This document shows, one piece after another, positions 50,196 to 60,864 of a stretch of DNA of 64,000 nt. Each line of letters starts with the position of its first letter. Positions within the stretch are counted from its first letter, which is position 1. The stretch spans positions 9,672,001 through 9,736,000 of the forward strand of contig AP026544.2 in assembly GCA_026075535.2 (NCBI GenBank), read 5' to 3'. A model generated the notes under the pieces. That model worked only from the letters and a program-made list of their open reading frames with translations, was not told the origin of the DNA and made no database searches. The position numbers and the translations under genes are program-made. Source of the stretch: Tricholoma matsutake (taxonomy: Eukaryota; Basidiomycota; Agaricomycetes; Agaricales; Tricholomataceae).

Positions 50196-50366
50196 GTTAG
50201 GTATGACACCATCTTTTGCCTAGAATATTCCATTGTATGTAAACTATGGTCAATATGACATATTTGTACTCTCAAAAAGTAACACTACTGTCAAACTCTC
50301 AAACACAGTATGGCTACTTGTACATATAAGAAATACCAAGGCAGCATAGTAATAAACCAGAATCCA

Positions 50367-51790
50367 TTATCCGTCATCAGGTGGATCTTCCAGTTGCTCA
50401 CCTCCCTCCCGAACAATACGTTGATAATCATTCCACATAGCTTGTGCAATTTGCTCTCGTGCTTCATCAGTGCGACCATGATCCGCAGCTGTCAGCACAT
50501 GCATCGCAAGATCTCTGATCCCTGGATCATCCACCTGAATATGTGAGTAGTCAAGTTCAGTCATAATAGTATAATCTTCAATATCAGAAGGATCATGTCA
50601 ATGAATGAAATTGTGTAGAGCACAAAGTACTGGAGGAATCCTGGCCTGGATGTCCATGTTATACTCTGGAGCAAAGAGAAGAATGTGAAACCACTGCTTG
50701 AGAATGCCAAAAATGTGTTCAATGACATTTCGAGCTGATGCATGATGTAAATTGAAGAGTTCCTGCACATTTGACGGCCTAGTAAATATTGATCAGAAAT
50801 AAATTTAAAAAAATTCTGACTGAAGGTATTGATACTGGACTCGTGCTCGACCCCAGTCAGCCAGATGGTATCTGACACCTCGGTAAGGAACCAAAAGTTT
50901 GGGACAAAGGGGAAAGCCAGCATCAGCAAGGTAGTACTTTCCATTTGGAATAGGAAAGTCAGTCTGACGAGCATGGTGAAAAATGAGTGCATCTGCTGCA
51001 GACCCCTCCCATCCACTGAGCACATATGTAAACATTAAATCAAAGCTACATGCAATCAAGCAATTTTGTGTGAGAAGGCCTTTGCTGTTGCATGCGGCTG
51101 TGCATTCCCTTTCTGATGGTGCACATGCAATGTGTGTCCCATCAATGGCTCCAATTGTGTCACGAAAAAAAGGATAGCACTTTGGATTGTTACAGATTTC
51201 AGGGGGAACAGGATCTGTTTGGTGAGGAAGCCAAACTTCATTTGTATAAAAGGGTTGAGAAGAGAATGCGAGCAAAATGTGTTGGAAGTATCTATGAAGT
51301 AAGGGCTGTTGTTAGAAGTACATTAAATTATATAAATTATATACTCAGATATAGTTCCATTGGCACATTAAAAGCGCTCTCCAACATGGTGGATAGTAAG
51401 TCCTGTAACACATGTATATAGAAAAATTCCCAGTTGTTCTTCAAGCATGACTTCTCTTGCATCAGTGTATCCAAGAAAGTGGAGCTGATTGAGAAGTGCA
51501 TAGAATACATGAAGCCGTACACCAAGTTCACAACGGATTCGATCAGGGTGTCCATTCAGCAGCTCGAGGACCCAAACTTGGCCAGTGAGTGCAGAGGTGT
51601 GTTAGTCAATTTTATTAAATAGACTAGCTGAATAAAACTCAATGGCATTGTATAACATTGTGATGATGATTGCAAGCTGATTTCTGCAATGAGAATTCTC
51701 CTCATCGGCTGCTTCTGAATCCTCAGTGGTGGATGCTGGGGATGTGTCTCGAGCATGGACATGCATATCATGGTTGCCTGGAGGATCCAT
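50367..51790 (-). pseudogene. PIF/Harbinger DDE transposase (near complete)
   Basis: Start ATG at 51790 (MDPPGNHD). The N-terminus holds helix-turn-helix features: HTSALTGQVWVLELLNGHPD, VMLEEQLGIFLYTCVTGLTI and HHVGERF. The DDE_Tnp_4-type core follows: DTIGAIDGTHIACAPSEREC (first Asp), GKYYLADAGFPLCPKLLVPY (second Asp) and ARNVIEHIFGILKQWF (Glu). The C-terminus is acidic (50564-50367). All three catalytic residues are kept. Defects are a stop in the D-HTSAL region (near 51610), one after VGERF (near 51385) and frame changes around 50800, some of which may be introns. Confidence 0.85.
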
Positions 51791-52109
51791 TTCAGGCCAG
51801 AGGTGCAAAGTTATTCACCATGTTCATGCGACACTTATTTAACTAGTAGTGAATGCAGCTGTCACAACACAAGATTGGCACCATGACCCAAAACACATGT
51901 GTATTCATGTCATATGTACATATCACAAGACAATTGGAAGTGGAGACTGATGTGGGTGTGAGAAGCAGTGAGGACTATCAAGGGAAAAAACTACTGCTTG
52001 TATAGTAATTGGCACCTGGGGCAGCTCTTTCATCATTGAGAACAATTGTGGTGAGAAAACGATAGGGTTATGCACATGATGATACCGGTGCGCAAGGTGA
52101 TGGACAAGC

Positions 52110-52275
52110 ATGTTAGGGGTGTGTGAGGCGATATGTCAGTGGACATGTGTTATTGATTATCGATATGATGGGTGCTTACCTAACATCATTTATCAATGCA
52201 GCATGTTTGGCAATGAAACGAGAAATTCGTGGGACTTGTCGGAAGTTCAGTTGAAAACCATTGTTGAACAAGCTC
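52110..52275. repeat. Harbinger right inverted repeat
   Basis: Complement of 48661-48822. It ends TTGTTGAACAAGCTC before the TAA duplication. Confidence 0.9.
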
Positions 52276-54542
52276 TAAGGCTCCAACCATATAGTATCCA
52301 TATATGGCTTGGAGTGTAAATATACGGATACAGTAATTTATACACTATATACTGTATAAATACAGTTATATGGTTGATGTATACGGTTGCCAAAAAAATG
52401 GTAGTTTTATTATTTTTCTGGTATCCCATGCTTTCTGCATACAGGGATTGGCTCATTCACATCAAACAAACCTTCATGAATCCATACTTTTGACAGAAGC
52501 GCCTCCAAAATGGTCTCAGCCTTGAGAGATGATCATAAATCACTACATATGTGTCACAATTTTGAGAAGGTCCATTCCACTGAAACACTTGTAGCTGGGA
52601 TTGCAAGGAAATCCTGAGCCATGTGAGCCAGAGTGGGGAACAGTGCAGCATGTTTCTGTTTACTGATCAGATGCAAGATCATAAATTGCAATGGGTCAGC
52701 TTACCTTCCACCATGCAAGTGAAGCTGCAAGACCTGTGTGGCCTCCTTCAAACTTGAAATACCATCTAAGCTCATCTTGAAGTTGATTTTCACTTTCCAC
52801 CACAGGTGCTGTCACCACCTCGAAGTCACAGATATCAGCTAGACAGTCAATAGGTTCAGGTATATGGCTAGCTTTCTTTGCCTCAGTTCCTTTTGAGGTG
52901 GTGTTGGATGCAGGCTTGTTATTGTAATAGGCCCACACGACATGAGTAAACAACAGCTCCACCTTTTCTACGGCGTCTTGCTGGGTGGCCTTCACCCTTG
53001 CCTTTTTGGTAGGACTGCCAGCAGCATGGCATGCAGGGATGGTTGTCTTGAACCACTCAGAACGGAGATTAGGGTGCAGAACTGTAAACATATAAGTGAC
53101 TATGATATGCAATTGAACATGCTATGCACTTGTGCCAATGGTGTAGTATTGATTCTTCTTAGCAATGGACATATACTTTGTTAGTTTGGTGTGTGCTACT
53201 GATGCAGCAAACTGTAACTTCGTAGGAAGACTACTATCTGCCATTGTGGTTGACAAATGGTTGCCCATCTTTGCATACATTGGAAGAACAAAAGGAATTG
53301 TCGGCTCCTTGGTGCATGACATATGAAGAGTCATATGTGTGAAAATCTTTGTGCAAATGAAGTTAGGAGGGAGTGTGGTTATGGAGTGGCGCTGCACCTC
53401 GAGAACATCCACTAATTGTCCCAGCAACTTCCAATCAGATCTCGATAGCCCAAGACCTCGAAGCTCCCGAGTTCCATATGTCCAGGAATCAATTGCCTGT
53501 TTTCAATGAGATCGGTCAACAATTTCTCTAGCAAAAAAGTGCACTTAAATACTTCTTCTAGGAACAGCGCTCGATGGATCATGGCATGTGTGTAATTCCA
53601 ACGAGTACAAACATCGTGAACCACCATGAGACGTGCCTGTTCCTTGGTAAGAGGATCATTGCTGTACTGCGAAATTGCAATTTTGCGAAATTTTGCACAG
53701 TGTTGAGGCGAAGATACAATCTTTGTTGTAATAGCACATAACTGAAACCATAGATGAGACAATAATTCCACAAAAAATCACAGCTTACTTTCTTAACAGC
53801 ACTTTGATGGCCAGTCAGCTCTTTGTCATCCATATTCATGTTGTCAGCATCGACATCCATGCCATCATCATCCTCTATCTCCTCAGCTTCCAATGCCTGT
53901 TGATCTTCATCATTGTCTATGTCATAGTGGACTGGAGCATCTTTGTGTAGAGTATAATAATCCAGAATGTCAGGATCATCAGCTTTGTCCATGCCTGCTA
54001 AAAAGGCCTGCATGATAAGATTAATAACATGTGCAATACACCTGATATGCATATCAGGCATGAATGGTATATTGTAGCGCTGAAGGAGACACCGAGCCAT
54101 CGTTTCAACAATCACATCATTGACTGATGCATTGTCCATCATGAGGCTAACAAAGTGGATTGATCATACAGAAATAAGTTGCATCATTCGTAGACCAGAC
54201 ATAAAAAAACTTATCTTATCAAGGCCACCTCGTTTAGCATATAGCCCAAATTCCAATAAGTTGCCATGGCTGGGGGCAGACTGTCAGATGGAAGCTCTCA
54301 TATACTGGAGGATCCGCAAGAGAGACACAGAAGCGAGTTTTGGTTGCAACTAGAACTTGGTCAAGGCAGTGACAAAGCACACTGCCTCAAAGTTTTCCCA
54401 CATCACCAGTCCAACCGTATACTCTTACTCTATACTGTATATTTACTGTATACTGCTCTTTGGCTGTTTGGCAGCATACAGATATGGATACGGTATTTAC
54501 CATATATATACAGTAGGTATATGGTACAGTTGGAGCCTTAGA
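52276..54542 (-). mobile_element. hAT element H3
   Basis: The left end TAAGGCTCCAAC (52276) matches the complement of GTTGGAGCCTTA ending at 54540. Subterminal regions on both sides carry CCGTATAC/GTATACGG and TATGGATAC-type palindromic units (52283-52395 and 54411-54535). An hAT transposase is on the minus strand. The TAA at the left end is also the target duplication of the Harbinger element, so Harbinger landed in the very end of this hAT copy. No 8-bp duplication was found. Confidence 0.7.
52470..54142 (-). pseudogene. hAT transposase of H3
   Basis: From 54142: MMDNASVNDVIVETMARCLL, RCIAHVINLIMQAFLAGMD, an acidic insertion (DNDEDQQALEAEEIEDDDG), FRKIAISQYSNDP and VVHDVCTRWNYTHAMIHRAL (the RWN motif). 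Then come LHMSCTKEPTIPFVLPMYAK, the late region YFKFEGGHTGLAASLAWWK and the hAT dimerisation box FLAIPATSVSVE (near 52590). Breaks include frame changes near 53580 and 53120 and a stop after TFSKL. The N-terminal BED-type part is not found. It is a normal hAT transposase in pieces. Confidence 0.85.
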
Positions 54543-54637
54543 CTGCACATGCCTATCAGCAGTTTGGGATCAAATTCTTCACATGCATCTCAGTTTCCTC
54601 TCTGATGGTCTTCTAAACTAATTATACAAATATAGCA
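54543..54637. other. residual copia or Plavaka sequence between nests
   Basis: A short stretch between the hAT end and the resumed Plavaka frame. It may be the leftover 3' edge of the copia element. Nothing further is recognised. Confidence 0.3.
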
Positions 54638-55513
54638 ATGGACAAAGCCAATCCTGATCCTGATCTACCGCACTTCTCTGTCAGTGAAGATGATGATGAC
54701 AAAAATGTCAACAATGGCAATGGTGATGTTGACCACAACAATGATGATGACGATGATGATGATGACGATGATGACAGTTGTGATGTTGATGGTCCTACCA
54801 TACAGACCCATGTTGACCTAGCAAAGACGGCATGTAAGTATTGCAGGACTCAATATCATTGAAATATACTTACCTACATTTACAGCACACAAGGTTTACC
54901 CTGAAGACATCGCCGAAATTGAACCTGACCTCTCTTATCTCATCTGGCAATTTATCTACAACCAGCAGCATCCCAATGATCTTTCTGATGCCAGTATCCT
55001 GGACCTCCCCACATTTTATGGCAAGATAACAATCTACACTTCTGCCGTCACCACTTTCTATGCCCCTAGTGACATATCAGGAGTTGGCGGCATGCGTTGT
55101 GAATGTATACATGCAGTAAAATCTTGGAGGAAGGGGCCCAGCTGCTACGACACGATCTTTGTCAACACTGACTCATCTCTGGAAGGTATGCGAGGCCTCA
55201 ATGTTGCCCGTGTTTGACTCTTGTTTTCGTTCTCTCACGAAGGCATTGAATACCCCTGTGCTCTCGTGCGCTGGTTCTCACACATGGGTGATTCACCAGA
55301 TGACCACACAGGCATGTGGGTAGTCCAGCCAGATGACAACGAAACCTCTTCCATCATTCACCTTGATACAATTGTTTGAGCATCACATCTTCTTCCGGTA
55401 TTTGGCCAGGAGTGGGTTCTGAGGACTCTTTCATTCACAGATACACTCAATACATTCACTAGGTTCTATGTCAACAAATGCATTGATCACCATGCATTTG
55501 AGACCAGTTTTTA
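54638..55513 (+). pseudogene. Plavaka transposase, C-terminal part
   Basis: It begins with an acidic stretch (poly-Asp at 54741-54775) and VDGPTIQTHVDLAKTA. An intron follows at 54834-54884 (GTAAGT to TTTACAG). Then come DIAEIEPDLSYLIWQFIYNQ and GVGGMRCECIHAVKSWRKGP, a second intron at 55188-55241, then EYPCALVRWFSHMGDSPDDH and FYVNKCIDHHAFETSF. The YVNK-DHHA ending is the typical C-terminus of Plavaka transposases. One in-frame stop follows LDTIV (55377). The last residues are cut by the Tc1/mariner insertion at TA. Confidence 0.85.
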
Positions 55514-55833
55514 TTGCCATTTGCAACAAAGTTGGTGGTCGCGTGATTTCATTGAATTTTCACACATATGTGCTGCAAATCTTCTGCGAGCCATATCTCA
55601 ACAACAAGCCCACATTTCTGCAAGATCTTGGTGTCTATTTTGCACTACTAAGCTAGCTCTAGAGCGCCCCACAATTTGCTTATTTTTTAGTTGAGTTTTA
55701 CAAATTCTAGTTTGAGTCCAGCCAAAAATACATGTGCAACCAATATCTCGAGAACCAATAGTCAGAAAAATAAGCCGACAGTGGGAGACTGTCAAGGATA
55801 GTGTAGTCTAGGGCACCCCATACAAAAATATGG
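55514..55833. repeat. Tc1/mariner left inverted repeat
   Basis: It pairs with 59134-59452 with only a few percent mismatch. It includes AGCTAGCTCTAGAG and GACAGTGGGAGACTGTC, itself a palindrome. Confidence 0.9.
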
Positions 55834-55993
55834 GATTATACAGTGTTGTGGCCACTTTCGAGAGGTCTGTTCGCCAATATCACCCAAACAGGAACTTCTG
55901 CACCCAGTCCATTCTCTACTGCTCATTTTCATACCACTCACTCCATTTACAACACTCATTTCCACTCCTTATATATTTATTCTACTCTACTTT

Positions 55994-57780
55994 ATGGGAA
56001 GTCAAAAAACAGCCATGAAGCAAAAGCCTAATGCTCATCGCTCTGGTGCAAGGAAATCAGCAAAAGAAAACATTGCACCTCCCTCGCCCAAACGGCCATA
56101 CCCCAAACCTCATCCAGCATATAAGAAGGTCGCTTTTGCTGAGGATTTAGGGGAAGAAACTGATAGGGGTGAGGCTGAGGCTGCCGCCGCCTTAGTTTCT
56201 ATGCAAAACCGGGGCCAGTCTGCCTTTGAGCATACCTACTGAAAAGTGTTCAATGTTCCTGATGATGAGGACCTGGATGGGCCATCAGAAGAAGAAGAAG
56301 AAGAACTTGAAGATGACGAGGATGGAGATGAAGAGGACCAACTGATAGACACAGAGAATGACGATAATGATGAGCCAAACTTGTTCCCATAATAGATTCC
56401 TTCTTGACAGTTCACATTGTTGTGTCACCTGTCCAGAACTTGATGTTCCTGTTGGTACTCCATGCAAAAAGCATGTGGAATTCAGTATTCCATTTGAGGT
56501 TCCATACAAGAACACAACTCGGGACCTTACCAGTATCATGTCATCCACCCACTTCAGTCAATGCCTTGTCGCTGCAGCATCTAAAATGAATGTCAGTACA
56601 TTACATCTGACCCAACTTGGCTATACCCCCTTGTACAAACCAAAGAACCCTAAGCCTGTTCCAAAAATGCTCAAAGATGAAGAGTCATGGGAGATTCTTC
56701 TTGACAATGTCTCAGATTATATTGAGGGTTGCGAGAGTAAGAACTGGGGCAAGGGTGTAGCGAAGCCCTTCACAGTTCTCCTGATTGACATGTCAGTACC
56801 TGATGGGATTGGTGGAAAGAAGGTGAGTGCTCATCACAAAGTTGCAGTCATGGAAACTGATGTAACAATGCTGAGCATTAGGGAAAGAAGTCTGACCTGC
56901 CTTACCTGTGGATCCAGTGAGGCTGAAGGAGGAGGAGATCTTGAAGCTTATTGAGCAGAAGCATTACTGTAATGAGCATAAGAAATTGTGCCTTGTTCAA
57001 GATGGTGGAGAACATTATCAGTACACACTTTCTGATCTCGCAACTTGGGCAAAATTGATGGTATGAAATTTGGAAGCCTTGGCCCTTGTGTGATCACATT
57101 GACAACTGTTGCTATCACAGAGCCAGCAGAAAGCAGTTATCGATACTCCTCCTGATGCATTAAACCTCATGGATGCATTCACACGCCAAAAATCTGTGAA
57201 AAAAGCTCACAATGCAATGCAACTCAATAACCCTGTTAATGACTCTGAACCACCAAAGTGGCTTCAACAGGTGCTTCAATTTCAAATGGCAGCAGCAATG
57301 ATGGGAGGACCATTTGGTGGAGCAGGCATTGCTGCAGGATTTTGCGCTCAACCTGAACTTCCTCATACTCCCAGCCCACTTCCACTGACACCTTCAACTC
57401 CACTCCAAGTCAGTTCAGTTCCAGCACCAATGTATACACTCACTGCTGTTGCCAGCTCACCTTCTCCAACTACTCCGAAGTGACCAGCTGATGACGTGCT
57501 TTTGGGTCCTGTCATCTTTCCTGATCTCAATGATTGGCTTTCATCACTCGACTCACATCCAATTCGTGGACGGAAGAACTTGAATTATGTTCAATATGCT
57601 ATGGGACTCATGGCACAGGGGATCCTTGACCTTGGTGATTTGTTATCATTCACAGCAGACAAGGTCTTAGAGCTATCTGGTCCTCCAATGAACTATGGCA
57701 CAGCCAACCATCTCATGATGTTTGCACAGGAGGACCACAGTGAACTTCGGAGTCAGGCAAAAAAAGTACATTTGAATTGA
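55994..57780 (+). pseudogene. accessory gene of the Tc1/mariner element, SAM-like C-terminus
   Basis: From the ATG at 55994 the N-terminus is basic and Pro-rich (PPSPKRPYPKPHPAYKK). After a stop at 56240 comes an acidic tract (EEEEEELEDDEDGDEEDQ). A central region follows (56358-56830) with EFSIPFEVPYKNTTRDLTSI, YKPKNPKPVPKMLKDEESWE and GKGVAKPFTVLLIDMSV. After probable introns come IEQKHYCNEHKKLCLVQDGG with a Cys/His pattern, and DLATWAKLM. The last exons have a Gly/Pro/Ser-rich linker and a C-terminal helical region (FPDLNDWLSSLDSHPIRGR; GILDLGDLLSFTADKVLELS) whose layout fits a SAM domain. Stops at 56240 and 57481 break it. I know such proteins as uncharacterised and repeated in basidiomycetes. 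A role in transposition is inference. Confidence 0.55.
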
Positions 57781-57989
57781 ATCAGGTTATTATTTTGGAA
57801 CTATAATTTGGAAATTTTAATGCATAATACATTTATTAGTTAACGTTGTATTTTATATATACCCACAATGATGAAAAAACCCATGAGTGTCATCAGAAGT
57901 CACAGAAAATGCTGCCTCAAAGAGATGGACATAAACATAAGTGTCATCAAAGTTCTGATCAACATCTCGACGACCAAGGACTCCATGAT
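57781..57989. other. AT-rich spacer between the convergent Tc1/mariner genes
   Basis: It contains the 3' ends of both convergent genes. Only low-complexity A/T sequence is visible. Confidence 0.4.
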
Positions 57990-59050
57990 GTCAAACATAG
58001 GCCTTGATTACAGAAAAGGCAAGCTCAATAGGGTTATAATCAGGGAAATATGGGGGAAGAAATAGAACATGCATCCCACTAGTAGAAAAGATTAGAAAAG
58101 ATATTGAGAATCAGAGCATTTGAACATACTGCTCCTCAATCAGTTCAACAATATGTGGGTTCTTGTGGATGCGAGCATTGTCCATGACAATGACAGAGTT
58201 TGGAGCAGGAAATGGCTGCATACGGTCTAAGAGGCCTTCAATAAAATCATGGAAGAGTGTGGTCATAAAGGAGCCCTCGACAATCTTGGCATGGATAATG
58301 CCATTGAGGGAGAGGGCAGGAAGAAGGGAGTACCTGCAATGGTAAATCATGGTTGTAGAATAGAACTTGATATAGATAGTGGTGCTTACCGTCTTCCTCG
58401 AACAAAAAAACATTGCCTGACAGCTCGTTGACCCAAAAGAGCCCAGGCACACTTTCGAATGGAAGTGCGGCGGTCAAAAGAACTCTCATCTACAAACACT
58501 GTTTGCTCAGGTTTGTACCTTAACCCATATTGATGTCGGAAAGCTAATCGCTTTGCTTCACTGCGTTCGAGTGCTTCTCATGTGAGATACACATAATTCA
58601 TTATAGGTGAGATAAAATGAACAACGACAAGTTACATTACCTTCTTCAATGTAAAACCACTCCTTCTCAGTGATCTGTACAGTGTTGCATCACTTATTTC
58701 AACTCCCCTTCGTTCCTCTAGAAGCTCCCGCAGTTCGCTTAGATAAATGTCTGGACTGAAACAGACTTGGCCTTGCAGGAACTGATATGGGATAAATATA
58801 GCAGTAATTGTGAATGGAATAGTCAACGCACTCTAACATCCGTAGGCCTGAGAGCCCACTTAGCTCCCCTGAGCTCTTTAGAGACTCGAGTTCGAATAGC
58901 CGTTCCCTTCTTGCAGTAATCGGAGAGTGTCCGTTCAATTGTCCGATGTTTACAACCTGTATACCGAGAGATGGATGCAATGTCCAAAGATCGTGCCATG
59001 TTGACTATGGCTCCACGGAGATCATCAGATAGAGCTCGGCCACGAGTCAT
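57990..59050 (-). pseudogene. Tc1/mariner transposase (multi-exon)
   Basis: Start ATG at 59050 (MTRGRALSDDLRGAIVNMAR). A paired-type helix-turn-helix follows (IASISRYTGCKHRTIERTLS), then an intron around 58842-58785 (GTGCGT to ATCAG) and YLSELRELLEERRGVEISDA with TLYRSLRRSGFTLKK as second helix-turn-helix. The DDE core reads QTVFVDESSFDRR (first Asp), NSVIVMDNARIHKNPHIVEL (second Asp) and LPPYFPDYNPIELAF (last acidic Glu), with introns at about 58390-58333 and near 58130-58085. All three catalytic acids are present. One splice junction (near 58580) does not keep frame as I read it, so activity is doubtful. Confidence 0.8.
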
Positions 59051-59133
59051 AGTGATGTGGTTCAGTGACGAAGATGATTGCCGCATTGGGAAGCCACAAC
59101 ATATTATCATCTACATAGTAACTGGCCACAACA

Positions 59134-59452
59134 CCATATTTTTGTATGGGGCGCCCTAGACTACACTATCCTTGACAGTCTCCCACTGTCGGCTTATTTT
59201 TCTGACTATTGGTTCTCGAGATATTGGTTGCACATGCATTTTTGGCTGGACTCAAACTAGAATTGTAAAACTCAACTAAAAAATAAGCGAATTGCGGGGC
59301 ACTCTAGAGCTAGCTTAGTAGTGCAAAATAGACACCAAGATCTTGCAGAAATGTGGGCTCGTTGTTGAGATATGGCTCGCAGAAGATTTGCGGCTCATAT
59401 GTGTGAAAATTCAATGAAATCACGCGACCGCCAACTTTGTTGCAAACGGCAA
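59134..59452. repeat. Tc1/mariner right inverted repeat
   Basis: Complement of 55514-55833. Differences include CG against TG/CA changes (for example GGGCGCCCC against GGGCACCCC). Confidence 0.9.
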
Positions 59453-59639
59453 TAATACATGATTGCTGTACGTTGATGCTTTGGATCTTGGTTACCATGC
59501 TTATTGATGTACTTAACATCCTCGGTCCATTGAAACTATAACTTTTGCTTGACACCTGGTGTACTTGCTGTGTCTTACATGTTCTTACTACTTATTTACT
59601 TACCTGGGCTTTGTCGGCCACGGCCCACTTGACATGCTT

Positions 59640-59755
59640 ACAATGTACTTAGATTTTTGCTCGCGCTTACTGACGAATTTACTAAGTGGAAAATAAGCCA
59701 CTTGAGAAGCTTAGTGGGTTTAGCTGTAAAATAAGCAGGCTAAGTCCACTAAGAA
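59640..59755. repeat. second TAAGC/GCTTA cluster
   Basis: Contains ACTAAGTGG, ATAAGCCACTT, AAGCTTAGTGGG, ATAAGCAGGCTAAG and CCACTAAG, partly palindromic (CTAAGTGG...CCACTTGAGAAGCTTAG). It resembles 38760-39190. Confidence 0.45.
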
Positions 59756-59888
59756 TTTTTTGGATTTTCCTGATGTTGGCAGGTCCAGTCTGCCAATGTA
59801 TTATGAGCTACGTTTTGGATGACAGGAATATGATAGTTAAGGTCCCTCTGGAGACCAGAAACTGCCAAGGCACTGTTTATTCGAGCAA

Positions 59889-60285
59889 TAGGGTTGTTCA
59901 CGGTAGCCATTCTTGGGCCATTTTCGGCTCATTTTCAAACTCATTTTCGGCTCATTTTCGTGTATTTGGCAGAGGAACAAACAAAAGGGAACGAAAAATG
60001 GAATGGAAAATGACATGAAAAATGGTTACCGTGAACACCCTGGGAAGGAAAATTTAGAAAAATGGAGCAAAAATGCATTTTTCTCACCAGGCACAGTGCT
60101 AAAAAGATGAAAAATGATCATTTTTCGGTTCCCTTTTTACAAAAGCAAGGGTAGGGTTCCATTTTACATTCATTTTACATTCATTCTCGGTTCCATTCTT
60201 GAGAAAAATGGAATCAAAATGAAATAGAAAATGATTGAAAAATGAGTGAAAAATGAACCAAAAATGCCAACCGTGAACAACCCTA
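59889..60285. mobile_element. MITE with TAGGGTTGTTCACGGT ends
   Basis: The left end TAGGGTTGTTCACGGT (59889) is the near complement of the right end ACCGTGAACAACCCTA (the right end reads CAACCGTGAACAACCCTA, to 60285). The interior is made of CATTTTC/GAAAATG units in opposing orientation, so the whole element can fold back. A TAGGG terminus fits hAT-type MITEs, but no 8-bp duplication is visible (TCGAGCAA against ATAGAGGG). A right half of a relative lies at 38480-38590. Confidence 0.6.
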
Positions 60286-60864
60286 ATAGAGGGAAAACCA
60301 AAGCCCCACAAATGGATAGGGTAAGAGAGAAGTACTTGGAATGGACGTGCATCCCAAGATAAGCATGAACCTTGTGGGCAATTTGCATGTCAAGAGTGGC
60401 TGCTTGAGCATCGCTGCATCAGTGCCGACATCGGAAGAGGATCAAGGAACGAAACCACATCAGCGAAAATAGTACCCTAGAGGTGTGCACGTATAAATGT
60501 ATGTAGATTACAGCGGTATACGGAAACATGACCGATCTCTAGGTGAAGAGTCTTATCAACTGGGGTATATCCTTGCGATCGTGAAGCAGATATAGAAAAG
60601 ATGACGAAAGGTGGTTGAGAATAAACGAGAAATCAAGAGAGTGAGTAGAGGGTTGAATACATGTCCGTTATTAGTCAATAGTAGAGAACGACAGAAAGGG
60701 ACCTGGAACCTGGAAAGCCGAACCTCAGTCTCCGAAACTCAGGGTGATCGCGCCCATATCGCGAATCCGGAAATTGGCATCAGAAACGGGCAATAGGTCC
60801 AACGGCGGGCAAAAACGCGCCGTAGGAGAATTTTGATCAGAATCTCCATCCTTGGTGACTGGCA
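60286..60864. other. intergenic sequence downstream of the host gene
   Basis: Base composition becomes host-like from about 60400. No gene was recognised. The 3' untranslated region of the minus-strand gene should lie just below 60865. Confidence 0.35.

Larger units (their letters stand above)
48661..52275. mobile_element. PIF/Harbinger element, 3615 bp
   Basis: Inverted ends of about 165 bp (48661-48822 and 52110-52275) start GAGC(C)TTGTTCAACAATGG. The element is flanked by TAA on both sides (48658-48660 and 52276-52278), the standard TWA duplication of PIF/Harbinger. It carries the two expected genes in divergent-ended, convergent-bodied layout: a Myb/SANT-like protein on the plus strand (48876-50195) and the DDE transposase on the minus strand (50367-51790). 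Confidence 0.9.
55514..59452. mobile_element. Tc1/mariner element with long inverted repeats and an accessory gene, 3939 bp
   Basis: It starts TTGCC and ends GGCAA, flanked by TA on both sides (55512-55513 and 59453-59454), the standard Tc1/mariner duplication. Inverted repeats of 320 bp lie at 55514-55833 and 59134-59452. A Tc1/mariner-type transposase is on the minus strand (to 59050), and a second multi-exon gene with acidic and SAM-like regions is on the plus strand (55994-57780). It interrupts the last codons of the Plavaka transposase. Confidence 0.88.
42031..59545 (+). mobile_element. Plavaka-type (CACTA-like) transposon, heavily nested
   Basis: The pieces of one Plavaka transposase occur in order on the plus strand: 42031-43262, 43293-43556, 44025-44990 and 54638-55513, probably with a last stretch after 59454. 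The gaps are explained by insertions: R1 (43557-43979), copia plus Harbinger plus hAT (44985-54542) and Tc1/mariner (55514-59452). The Plavaka termini were not identified, so the outer coordinates are those of recognisable coding sequence. Confidence 0.8.
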
